Shown: in pieces, positions 42,258 through 54,479 of the stretch
Position numbering within the stretch: the first letter of the stretch is position 1
Layout of the letters: the number at the start of each line of letters is the position of its first letter
Assembly (NCBI GenBank): GCA_000231825.2
Contig: AFXF02001505.1
Span: forward strand, 434,001 to 498,000
DNA length: 64,000 nucleotides
From: Tetrahymena elliotti 4EA
Lineage: Eukaryota; Ciliophora; Oligohymenophorea; Hymenostomatida; Tetrahymenidae
Direction: 5' to 3'
Notes under the pieces: model-generated
What the model saw: the letters and a program-made list of their open reading frames with translations, nothing else
What the model was told of the DNA's origin: nothing
Databases searched by the model: none
Program-made: the position numbers and the translations under genes

Positions 42258-43391
42258 TCAGCTTATCTTTTTATCTGTCTATTTAACTTATTTTTAACTT
42301 TCCATAAACTATTTAAACTCTTTATCTGTTTTAAATAATTTATCCATAAAATTGAGTTAAGCTCCAAAGGTTCCTATGTTATGGGAATGATGGAAGTCAT
42401 GGAATTAAGCAGATACATTATAGTCAGAGATATTGAATGGGCTCCATGGGAAATCATATCCACTATGCTCTTCTACAGCATTTACGCCCATAACAAAAAT
42501 CCACATACATAGAGTAGAGAAGTGTAAGTCATTTCCAAGGTATTTCACCAAAAAAAAAGTTGGAAGCAGAATTGTAATTACAAACTCTAAAGGATGGAAA
42601 TACTAACCTGCAATGCATACGTTTTAATAGTATTAATGATGAATTTTGTGTATGTAAGGATAGATAAACTTTTGATGGAAAAATCTGTGAGACCAGTAAA
42701 AACAGAAATCATGAAAGAGTAAGAGGGTGCAAAAATCTTTTAAATTTTCCAATTTAGAAGGGAATTCTTCTAAAGAAAAGTTAATTTTTAACTCATTAAT
42801 CTGCAAGTCTATAATTAATAAACCGAAGCCTACCATAAACAAATTCAGCATAGAATTTAATATAGTTTTGTTACGTATCTTCTACCAACTTTCTAAATCT
42901 TCATTCCATGGCCACTTTTTGTTCTTCAAAGATTTAGAAATTAAAATTATAAATGACGTATGAATTGCGCAATTTAACCCCAAAAAAATTAAAAACAAGA
43001 AACAAAAAAACTAAAAGAAAAAAATTTTTTTGAAATGGATAATAGTTACTTTAATGATCTTAAATTACTCAAAGAAGCTGAACTCTCCCTTGTAAATAAA
43101 CATAAATATTAAAGAACCACCATAGTAAGTTAAGGTATTTATTGAGACCAGACCAATTGCGAACATGTATTTTTCTTTTAACATAGATAATTTTACATAA
43201 ATCGAGATTATTCATAAGAAATATTTACCTGAAGGAAATAAGCCCTTTATGTCATTCCAGAAATACTTAATAATGTCAGGAACAATAAAAAAGAATACGA
43301 ATAACTGAATCCAAGCTAATATCTTTGATATCTCTTTTTATTTTTTAAAATTTACTTCAAGTAAAAAAAAATTTTAGTTACTTTCACTCAT
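42258..43391 (-). CDS. Fatty acid hydroxylase superfamily, C4-methylsterol-oxidase-like
   Basis: Three exons on the minus strand, 346 residues: 43391-43229, 43174-43050 and 43010-42258, with introns of 54 and 39 nt; phases agree. This is a membrane-bound di-iron enzyme family acting in the ER. Histidine boxes are complete: HDFCFYWSHRFFH, then HKIHH, then EEHSGYDFPW with FHDFHHSHN. The order and the EEHSGY element fit the C4-methylsterol oxidase (ERG25/MSMO1) branch better than C5-desaturase. Membrane segments precede the first box (AWIQLFVFFFIVPDIIKYF, YMFAIGLVSINTLTYYGG, FFCFLFLIFLGLNCAI) and one lies between boxes 2 and 3 (FVITILLPTFFLV). The tail is Lys/Gln-rich. The 39-nt intron is the shortest in the window. 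Tetrahymena makes tetrahymanol rather than sterols when unfed (known), so the real substrate is uncertain. Confidence 0.92.
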
Positions 43392-44786
43392 CTATTGATT
43401 TAATTTTTCACTTCTTTCTTTTTTTTCTTATTTAATTAAATTTATAATTTATTTAATTATGTAAGCTTTAATACTGAAATTTATAAATTTAATTACAGAA
43501 TATTTATTATTTTAAATTATTGTTCTATTTACTCCATAAAATTTTTTATTTGCAAAAATCTTCATCTCTACATTCTTATCTTTCATAAAAAAAAATTCAT
43601 TAAAAAATTATAAAATCATTTAAAATTAAAATTTATAAGCTCTTCACCAATATTTAAATATGCCAAACCATTATTTTTCTATTTTGCAGTAAATAATATT
43701 AAAATGGCAGTTTATATTATTATTTCTGTTGAAAAGTATCCTTTATTAATAATTAAAAGAGTCTACTAATATGAGAATTTTAACATTAAATATTTTTATT
43801 TAATATTATTTTACTAGAGGTACTGATTATTTTGATAAGAAAAGTAAATAGTTATGATTTTAAATGAGAATTTAGTATTTTTTTCAATGGAAAATTTAGA
43901 ATTTTATCCTAAAAGTTTTGTTCATTTTAATTTTGCTTTTTGAGAAGTAAATATTTATTGAGTAATTAATTGAAATTACTTAAAAATGCAATAAACTAAA
44001 GCTAAAAGAAACAAATATTTTTTACTTAATCTCTTAACTCTGATTATTAATAAATTAAAATATTTTTCTTAAAAAATAGACAGCAAAAAATACAGATAAA
44101 TTCATTCATATTCTTATTAGTAATACAAAGCATATCTTTTCCGAAAAATCCAATATTTTGATTAATAGTTTTAAATGGATATCCTTCTATTCAAGTAAGA
44201 AGGAAACATTAGAATGAGTTTAAAAAAAGTAAGATTCATAAAAAAAATGTAAAACTAAAAAGAATTAATTATATAGAAAGAAAAATCATACTAATTAATA
44301 TGGATGCTGGTTTATATAAAAGTATAAAAATTATTATCAATATAAAATACAAAAAATAATGAGGTGTTTAACTTAAGATTAAGGCAAATAATATTAAATA
44401 ATATTTTAAATGGCCATAAATTAATGAAGTAAGTAAGTCACTAGTGAACTAACTAACTAAATAACTAATCTATCTCTTAAAATTAAAAACACCTTTATAA
44501 AATATTAGTACTTTATAAATACCAAGATTTCGAAATATATTACTGAAATTAAGGATTTTTGGAAAACTTTTTATATAAAAATAATTTGCAATTACAATTT
44601 GTTTATTCATTTATTTACTTTGCTATTCTCTAGTTTCCCATCTAACGCTTTTGATGGTTATTTATTCTTAATTGAAATAGTAAATTACATCAATCACTAG
44701 AGCATTCAATTTATGTTTTAATCATTTTTTAAATATTTATTTTATTGGTTATTATTTTAAATTATGTGAAGGTTTGATCTTGATTT
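43392..44786 (-). other. Intergenic with a 10-bp palindrome
   Basis: AT-rich stretch between two minus-strand genes. At 44438-44447 lies the perfect palindrome TCACTAGTGA, flanked on the left by AGTA repeats and on the right by ACTA repeats. No coding frame seen. Confidence 0.5.
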
Positions 44787-47700
44787 TCATTTAAAAATAT
44801 TTGCCAGTTCTTATTCACTGATAGGTCCTTATTCTTGCTTAAATATTTCTGCATTCTAAATTAGCCATTAACTGCGACAAACCTCACTCATTGAAATTCT
44901 ATTTTTAGTCTCAGAGTCAAGTAACAATTTGATAAAGGCTCTAGCCTCATCGCTAAGAGGTTTTATAAAAGAATATTTTCCTGATTATATTTTATCTAGA
45001 GTATCATCTTTAGATTTTTCATAAAAAGGTGCTACTCCTTAGATAAATTCGTAGCACATAACACCAAAAGCCCAAACATCTACATCATGGTTGTATTATA
45101 ACCCTTTTACTACCTAAGGACTCAAGTAATCTAATGTACCACAAAAAGTACTTCTAGTCGACTTAAAATCACATACTCTACTATAACCAAAGTCTGCTAA
45201 CTTTACCACACCCTATGAATAATATTAAATTTATATTTTAAAATTAAAATAAAATTTTTCAAGTTAAAACTTACATTTGAAATTAAGAGATTTTCTGGCT
45301 TAATATCTCTGTGGATGATATTTTTGCTGTGTAAATAACGAAGAGCATTAGCTAATTAATAAAGGTAAAATGCTGCTTCAGTTTCTTTAAAACGACCATC
45401 AGGGAGAGTCTTCTGATAACGATAAATCTCACCCCCAGGAGCATATTCCATTAATAGATAAAAGTAGTACTCATCTTCATAAAAACCATATAAACGAATG
45501 ATATTAGGATGGTTAAGAGACATTTATATTTTAATTTCATTACTAAATTATTCTTCCATTCCCATAGATATCATATCTTCTTTATGGACTTATTTTACTG
45601 CAAAAAGGAACCCTGTTTTTTTATCTTGAGCTAAGAATACTTCAGAATGTTTTCCCTTTCCTAATTTCTTAACAAAATAGAAATCCTTTTCTCCATAAAC
45701 AATTTTTGGTGTTGCATCGCATTCTAATTTTAATTTTGTTTCACTTTAAATGTTGGAATTGGCTTCTTTAATTTAATTAGACTTTTCTTCTAAGACAATA
45801 TCATTTTTAGATGAAATTTAATTAAGTGATGGGCTAAAAGAAACAAGGGTTGGTACTTTTGATGATTGTTTTGATGAATTATTTTATTCATGCTTAGCCT
45901 ACATATTTTACTCTTAAGTAGCTTCTTCTGATAGAATAATTTAAGGCTCATAATTTTTATTTTGTGGAGTATGATTCTAATTTTCCACTTAGTTTTGAGA
46001 GAAGCTAAGTGAAGAAAAAACAGGTTGTTTAGAAGCACTAAAATCATCTCTTTTGAAAGAATCTTTAGATATTATGCTATTTAAAATTACAATTTTAGTT
46101 TATCTCAAAGGTTCGGCTGTTAGATATGAGCAGTTTGTTGAGAACTTCTGTATGGATTCTCTTTCTTCAATAAAACTTTCATGAGAACCAATACTGTCTT
46201 TTCCTTCATTATCAGAGTCTTCCATTTTGCTAGGAATATCTAAGTGATGACTTGCTTTTTTATTAGAAAAGGATGAAAGTCGAAGTTTTCGCTCTCCATG
46301 TTTTGCTTAAAGCTAGTTGAATTCATTTTCTAAAGCCATCTTTCTACTTATTGAGTTTGTTTCATTTTATGAACTATTTTAGATATTATCTGTGATATTT
46401 ATTTTATGTTCGTTTTTTTCAGGTATCTCTAATTGATTGGCAGATCCAGCTAAGAGGCAAAGACTTGTTTTCTATAAATTAGAAGAATGCTCTAATATAT
46501 TTTAACTTTTTATGATGTTATCTGAGTCATTCTTTTAGGCTGACAGATTGTAGAGATTACTTTGATCATTTTTATTTTGAATATATGGTGATATAGAAGA
46601 AGACAAAATATTCTAAGTTGAATCACTATAATTAGCAGTTCCATTAGCATTATTATTATCATTCTAATTATTAAAATTACCAGTTGTTATATTGTTACCA
46701 CTAGTATTTACCTATGAACTGACTGTTAATACTGATTGTAGATGCTTTTTCATGTCATTCCTTTTAATTTCTTGTAAAATTTTATCTACTACACTTTACT
46801 AGCTTGATTAGTTATTGGTATTATTGTTATTATTATTACCACTATTACTTGTGAATTCATTATTATTTCCTAAACTACCTCTGTATAAAAGCTATTAATA
46901 TTAACTAGAAACTGTAGATATATTTTTGCTTATTGTGTTTTGCAAAATACCTTTTACATCTAGATTTAAATTTTGTATAGATTGCAACAAATTAGAGTTG
47001 GGGAGTTTTGCCTATTAATTTTAAGGTGTATTTGTAATCTGAGGAGAATTTTTTAATTGGGATTCCTCGTAACTATTTTTAGTTTAGATTTATTGTTATT
47101 ATGGCTATTTTTGCTCTTGTTGTTTTTCTACACTAACCCCTGTGGAATTCTTTCTTCTTATTTCATCAAGAATTTTTTCAACTTACTCAGAAGGTTTTAT
47201 TTCATCTAAGGCTTTTTGATAACTTATTTCAGAGTTTCTTTTTGCTGAAAGGTTTGACTACTAATAAAGTTGATTGTCTTTGTCTTTGGGTTATTATCCT
47301 TCATTTATAGGTTGAGATTAACTTGTATTTAAAGGTTTCACTGCTGATGTCTAAGATATAGCTGAATACTAATTATTATTTGTTCTATTAGTAGTGAGAC
47401 CACTTGCAGAAGTAACAGCATAATTTATACTTGATAGAATGCTATTATTTGATAAATCATTTTATCTAATAGTTGGATGGGCATATTATAAATTAGGGCT
47501 ATTATAGTAACTACTTAGATTTGATAATGGCTAATTTTAACTATTATTAGTAGAAAATTATTTTATTTCTGTGTATTTTTTTTCATACTCAGATTAATTT
47601 GCTTAAATTTTCTTGATAGGAGAAATTGAAGTATCTAAGTTAATATTGCTCAAGTTATTAACCTATGTTGTGGTAAAATTTTGTTGATTGTTATTGTTAT

Positions 47701-50222
47701 TATTTAAACTAATAGAATTATTCAAGGTCGTGCTAAAATAAGATTAATTAGCTACTCCCTAGTTTTATGGGATTGAATTAACTAAATTATTATTGCTACT
47801 AATAGTTATAGAAGCGTTGTTAATGCTTTAGTTAATTACTGAATTAATATTCTTATCATAAGTGTGAGAAGCTGTAAAATTAGCATTTGGTATTATTCTA
47901 TTGCTAATATTCGATGACCCAAACATGTACTTTTAAGATTGTATTGAATAATTATTTTGGTCAATTTAGTTTAATAATTTATTATTATTTTATGTTGGTA
48001 CATCTTTTGCTATTTAAGTTGATATTTATTAAGTTAATGAATTTGCTCCAGATTAGCTAACTTTTGGTTAGATTAATTCAGAACTATTTATGCTACTACT
48101 GATAACAGTCTTTTATGAATCATTATTGTTACGATTCATCTTATTGAAAAAGTAATCATTAGTACTACTAGAAAATATATTATTGAAGCATGCTGTATTA
48201 ACATTTTGGGGGTTTTATATATTTTAAGAGGACATTTAAAAAAGATCTGTACGGTTTGTAAGCGCATTTTATAATTTATCTGAGTTTTATCTCATTACTG
48301 CAGGTTTTACTTCAACTTTTTTCTCATTTTGTGTAATAGTATTTATCGAAGTTATTTAAATTTGATTGTTGAGTGGTAATTCGTTCTTAATTTCTTGCTC
48401 TTTTGGGGTAGTAGTAGTTAATTAATAGTTAGTTAACTATTCTTTATTTGTTCCTATTTGGTTTATCAATTAGCTCTTGTTAGAAAGGCTTTAGGCAGTT
48501 GAATTAAAAATTCTTTAAGGAATTGTTTAAACTTTGCTCATCTCTTTACTTTTCAGGTGTTTCAGGATATCATCAATAGATTGTGTTTTAGAATTTAATA
48601 TATTAGTATTTGTATAAGAAAATTTTTCATTTGTATTGTTGTTACTGAAGTTATTATTATTGCTGCTGCAGTTGTTTTAACTAAATGCTTGTGAATTTTA
48701 TATTGAAGGATTTACTGAATTAACTTGAGAATAATATTGCTAACCTGAAATTAAATTAGATTGAGTACCTTTACTTAAACCAGGCATTCCTGCAGATTGA
48801 GGAGAATTAGGTAGATTATGGATACTAGTTGAATTCGAATTATTTTTGTTAAGTGCTTAACTTTGATCTACATATTAAAATTGAGTATTCTTTACATTCA
48901 ACAAATTTTATCCACTATTTTGCTAATTGTTAAACTATTATGACTATTATTATTATTGTTATTGCTGGTATTATTTTTTAAAATCATTGTTATCAAAACT
49001 TGCAGGTTATTTTTAATATTTATATGAAGAATTATTCAAATAACTCTATGATTCAGGGTTTTGAATTAGATTTTTGAATGTTTAATTTTAACTTTGGTTT
49101 ATTTACTAAAAGCTATCATTTCCTATTATTTTATTTGGGTGAGTACTTATTTATTTCATAGGAGAGGGGTGGAGATTTAGTTGACTATCTGATTAAATAC
49201 GACTTTGCTGATTAGAAACTAAATCTTGAGAGCTTACATTTCCTTTAAAATATAATATATTAGCTTCTGAAGTGTGTTAAGATCTGTTATTACCCTTTGG
49301 GGTGTGCATGCTTGTTTGAGGTTGATTTTGATAAGAATGCAAAAGTTATTTGCTAGGAGTTGTTGAAACCAACTTTTACTGCATTTATTTTTTATATTTA
49401 TCTAGATCATCATATTATTATGATGAAGATGAATTATTTTAGAAATTTGAGGTTTATATAATATTAATTGAAGGTTATTATTAGTGTTAATAAAAAGCAC
49501 TTTAGTTTTAATTAATTAAACCATTAGATCCTACTTTAGATACTGTACTTGAAGATTAGCAAGAATTTAGATTATAATTTGAGTTTATTACCTACTTTAC
49601 AGGTTGCTGTTATTGCTAATTATATACTAAATTACTGTTATTAATACACTATGGAGTAGTATTGAATTAATCTTAAAATGATCTACGATCAGGAGGAAGA
49701 GTCTACCTTTTGTTAACTTCTCTCTAAGTTACTATTCCTTAAGGTGGATTATAATTTTATGCTTATGATACCTAGCCTTATTTCTTATTAGTTGATAATA
49801 TTGATTCCAAATCAATCTTTCCTACTTAAAGGTAGTTCCTCTATGATGTAGGAGCTCCTGTCATTTAATAAATCTAGTTATTTGGGATAGTTGCTGGTTT
49901 TTATTGGATGCCTTATTTTTCTAGGTAAAAAAAAATTAATTAATTGTAAAGATCATAGAAAATTATAATTTGTTTCTATATATAGATTAATAAACTTACT
50001 CAACACTGCTTAAATAGCAGTCGTTTACCCCTAAATATCACTGGCTTTAGGCTTAGGTTACATGCCCTAATGATCTGCTTGATTGCTACTTTAGTACTTT
50101 ACATCACTTTAACTTTTGAAATGCTAATTACTACTTCTTAATGTTTAAAATTTATCAATAATTCTCTTCGAATCCTCATTTACATAATTCTATGTTTGAG
50201 GCTAAAGATGCTACATGTACAT
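44787..50222 (-). CDS. Aurora-like protein kinase with a very long Q/N-rich N-terminus
   Basis: Three exons on the minus strand: 50222-50000, 49920-45275 and 45212-44787, with introns of 79 and 62 nt, 1,764 residues. The kinase domain occupies the last about 280 residues. It shows [12 protein letters not shown] (the third glycine of the loop is Ser), [32 protein letters not shown], the catalytic loop [11 protein letters not shown], and then [13 protein letters not shown]. The TLDYLSP element and [12 protein letters not shown] are Aurora-family hallmarks; the APE glutamate is Gln, coded by TAG. The preceding about 1,480 residues are almost entirely Gln, Asn, Ser and Thr with scattered prolines and a few basic patches, in one 4,646-nt exon. 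A mitotic or ciliary role is likely by family. What the low-complexity region does is unknown. A second ATG six bases downstream could also start translation. Confidence 0.88.
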
Positions 50223-50301
50223 TTGAGTTAATTTCAGTGAAAAATATGTTGCTTTGAAAAATATCGCCTTTTAATTCATATAAATAAATTAGTAAATAAA
50301 T

Positions 50302-50427
50302 ATGGTTGAAGGTATTAGTAATAAGGAGACATAACTAAATAAAATGATAGAGCTTGAAAATGAGCTAAATAAAGTAAACAAAGAAAAGAATAAATAAGTC
50401 GAGAATTAACTAACAAACTAGCTATGA
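50302..50427 (+). CDS. Possible 41-residue coiled-coil microprotein
   Basis: ATG 50302 to TGA 50425-50427 encodes MVEGISNKETQLNKMIELEN followed by more Leu/Asn/Lys/Glu heptad-like sequence. It starts 80 nt from, and divergent to, the Aurora-like kinase. It may be a real small gene, the first exon of a gene I could not splice further, or chance. Downstream sequence has no clear second exon. Confidence 0.3.
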
Positions 50428-53400
50428 AACTAAATTTAATTTAAATGTTTACTAAATCTACTTCTATCTAAATACTTCTTTGTAGTAGTAAGCAAGTAAT
50501 CTCTTTCTTTATTTATCTAAAGTAAGGGAAGTAATATAAATATTTATTATATTATCTTTATTTATTTTTTGTTTTTCTTCTTTAATCTTATACGCTTCCA
50601 GTATGTCAAAATAATAATAATGCAAAACAAAACAAAAAAAAGGTAAGAGATTTTTAATTAATTAATTTATAAATGGTTTCTTTCTTCGTTCATTTAATTT
50701 TTTTTGTTTATTTATTAGTATTAACAAATACATGATTTTAATTAGTTTATCATTTCAAAACCAGCAACCCTATTATTAAATATTGACCTATAGTTACTAT
50801 TGATCACAAATCAAATTTATTTGCATTTTTTAATAAAACTACATATATAATTCCATTCATATAAAATTAAAGAGATAGCCTTATTATGATTGATTTTATC
50901 TCAGCCATAAATCTTCAATAATCCCCAAAAAAAACTATTGATAAAAATAATGCTAAAAAAAAATAATATCTCCAATAAATTTTGACTGAATTAATACCAA
51001 AATTATAATTCAATTGAATTTTTCATAAATTATGATTTAAAACTATATAAATAATACTAAAATATAATTTATGTTTGAGCTTGATTCATTATTAAATAAA
51101 ATATACAGAAAAAGTTTACACAATTTTATTAAACAAATTTGCATTCCTTTTTTAAATTTATTCTGCTAATATTTGAATTTCTTAAAATCAATTTCGATTC
51201 ATAAAATGTAAATTAGTTATCTATTATTTATATCCATAAATAATTGCTTATCAATTTAATTGCCAATCAATTTGTAAGAAAGCATTCTTAAAAAAATAAA
51301 AATGCCACTAAACACAAAAATGTTTAAAATGTAAGATAAATTAGGATTTATCATTTAAGCATATAGATAATTTTTTTCAAATGAAAAGTTGAGTTTTTAT
51401 GATAAATTAAAAAAGTAATAAGTTGATATATAACTCTATTTATCCATTCATATTTCAAAAACTTTATTTATACAAAATATATTTTAATCAATATTTAAGA
51501 TAGATGATTGAAAGAAAATTTTGCTGATAGAACAAACAATAGTTAATTCTGTTAGTTTAAGTGTATTCTAATAAATTTCTATGAGATTTAGTTATCTTTT
51601 GCTTATTAATGAAATTCAAACAACTTAGCTTAAAATTATAGTGAAAATTAAATTTTTTTCTCCACTTTATTATTCAAGCGTGCTTAAAGGAAAGGGGAAA
51701 AAATTTATTTTGTGTAATTAAAATTTATAGACCCACTTTGTCAAAGTATCCTTTTAGAACTTTTTGATTAAATTATTCTACTTTACAAGAAAGAAAATAA
51801 CTTTCGATTACAAATACTATCTGTATCAAGATAATAGGATTAATCATCAAAATACCTTATTACTTATTTCTTTTTAATTTTATGCATTTTATTTCTTAGC
51901 TTTAATGGAGTGATTTGTTTCTTAAATAATCTCAATAAATTTTTAAGTATAGTAATCAAGAATTAAAATAGAAAAATTAAATGATCTTTTAGCATTAATT
52001 TATGCATTAATCTTGTAACTTATTTTGTAAACAAAATTAATTTAAAATTAGTAAGATAATAAATAATCTAAATAATGTTATTCTTTTAATTTTAATAGAA
52101 AAAATATTTGGTTGATTTTGTATTTTTTGAATCACTAATAAATTTTATTTAACCTTTTTTAAGAACAGATTAAATAAATTAAGCAACTCATTTTTCAATC
52201 TAAAATATTGAAATTTTATTTTCATCTAACCTATAAAAATCAATTTTTTACATCTTGATTTAGTAGAATCATTTTAATATCTCTAAAAAATTTATTTGAA
52301 GAATACTTTTATTTAAAAATGCTTGCTATTATTAACAACAAAATTAAGTTTTTTTTTATTATTTTGAATAATTAATTTTATTAAAAAATAACAAATTAAA
52401 ATATTTAATTTTATAAAATAATTTAAGTTTAAAAAAATTCAATATTTCTTTTTTTTAAAAATGTACTCGTTATCTATAAAATAAATTAATACAAAGTAAG
52501 AAATTTTAAAAAAAATTCATCACCATAAAAATTATTTTATCAGAAAGTATTAATAGTAATTAGGACATTGAATAAGATCTAAAACTATTGATTTTGGTTG
52601 ATTTTTTTATCTATGCCTTCATTAGAGGTAAATAATAATTTGGTCTAAATTTTTTCTTTTGATTAAGAGAAAAATGTTAGTTCTACTTTCTATTTCTATT
52701 TAAATATATTTCTGCTATTGTTTTAACTTTTATTCAAACAAATATTATGCTGAATTTACATGGTGGGTCAAAAGCCTAAAAAATCCAAATTATTAAAAAC
52801 TTTCTTAAAAATATAAAATTAAAGATTTCTGGGTATATTTAGAAAAATATTTTACATTTTGCATTTACTTTAGCTTTATAACATGAATATTTATTTATTA
52901 GTTTTTAGAAAATATTGTAAATAATCTCAATTTTTTTTTTCAGTAATGAAAATATAATCATTTACTCATGCAATGTAGATAAGTATTTTATTCATCAAAT
53001 TAAAATTGAGATTGTTAACAATATGTTAAAAAATTTATTTTTAAAACCGTTAAGTAAGAAGGTAATCTCCATTTATTTTAGGATTTTACCTTTCCTTTAC
53101 TTTTTTCTTTTTAAATTGTACAATTTATTTTTTTATTAATTAATAATTCACCTTATTTAATTTATTTCAGATTTATTTTGAGATTTCAAAATATTTTTGA
53201 ACCTCTCTTTTTTATCCAAAAAATACAAATTTATAAAGATATTTTATTTTAAAATTATAATAGCTTTTTTTAAGTTGATTTTTCAATTTTATTAGATAGT
53301 AATTAGATATGACAAACCTATTTAAAATAATAAAAATTATCACAGATATTTATATTAAATAAGACATTATTAGTACCTCATTTTGAAAAACTAAATATAA

Positions 53401-53951
53401 AAGTAGATTATTTAAGTAAAAAATTTTGAATCAGAAAATAATTTAAAATTCAAAAAAGGTTAATTGATATTAGAATTTTATTTTTATAATATTTACAATA
53501 CTTTAATTTTTTAATTTTAAGAAGTTAGATTTTATGATGAAATTTTATTAAAATGTTGATTTTAAGTAATTTAAATTCAAACAAATTCCAAAACAATCCA
53601 AAAAATAAAATATAATTTAAGATATTTTAGTGAAAATTATTATAAAATTAAATAAAAAATTTGGTGTAAAATAAAATGGATTTTAAAATTGCTTGATAAA
53701 AATAAATTGCTTTTAGAAAAAAGATGAATTTGAAGCAGAAAGTAATTTATCCTAAAATACAAATTTATTTAAATCATCTGAATGAATAAATAGCCAAAAA
53801 ATAATATGATATTAAGTAGTTATTATGAGAATCAAATATAATTAGATTGATCATCTTCTGACAGACTCTAAAATCAAAAAAGTTATTAAAATATAAAAAA
53901 TTAAAAGAATTATTATTTATCAAGCAACTTTATACATATAATAACATAAAA
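50428..53951 (+). other. Long intergenic stretch
   Basis: 3.5 kb of very AT-rich DNA, the longest gene-free stretch here. I read both strands and saw no protein-like frame and no tRNA-like fold. Non-coding RNA genes cannot be excluded by eye. Confidence 0.5.
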
Positions 53952-54479
53952 ATGGCTAAGAGTTTAAGATCAAAGGTAAAGAGAAGATGGAGAGCCTTAA
54001 GAAGAAAGGTTATTGAAGAAGCTGTTGTTAAACCTTTGTGTGAAGAAATGCACAACAGAATTAAGGCAACAGTAAATGGCTACGAATACAGATAACCTAA
54101 AAAACCTAATGCTTTCAAGAATCCTGATGATCCCAATGCTGAATTCCCATAATTTGTACCTCCTAAAATTATTGACATGAGAAGTGCTTATGTTCCTATT
54201 GGTGGTGATGAATGGGTTGGTGCAAGACGTAAATAAGTTACTGATGTTGAAATTATAGAAGACAAGCTCAATGGCACAACAAATTTACAAGAATAATAAG
54301 AAATTGAAGAAATATAGTAATAAATGGAAGAGAAAGAATGGGAATTTGAAGATGAAAAATAAATTTAGGAAGAAGGTCCCTCAAAGAGATCTCTCCTTAA
54401 GAAAATAGGTAAAAACAAAAAGAATGCTACTAAAAATGGTCGTGCTACTCAGAGCAGAAAGATTCTTACTAATTTCTGA
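53952..54479 (+). CDS. LLP/DUF2423-type nucleolar protein
   Basis: A single exon of 175 residues, ATG 53952 to TGA 54477-54479. The N-terminus MAKSLRSKVKRRWRALRR matches the start of the LLP homolog / DUF2423 family, small basic nucleolar proteins linked to ribosome biogenesis (established for the family). Residues about 60-100 are Pro-rich (FKNPDDPNAEFPQFVPPKII). A Gln/Glu coiled segment follows (LQEQQEIEEIQQQMEEKEWE). The C-terminus is again basic (LLKKIGKNKKNATKNGRATQ, ending ILTNF). Basic ends with an acidic middle fit an RNA- or ribosome-associated nuclear protein. It is isolated, with long AT-rich flanks on both sides. Codons are more C/G-ending than in the intergenic-like neighbourhood. 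Confidence 0.85.

Noticed and set aside
50428..53951. tRNA or other RNA gene in the long gene-free stretch
   Set aside because: No cloverleaf-like GC-richer block was visible. A covariance-model search would be decisive.
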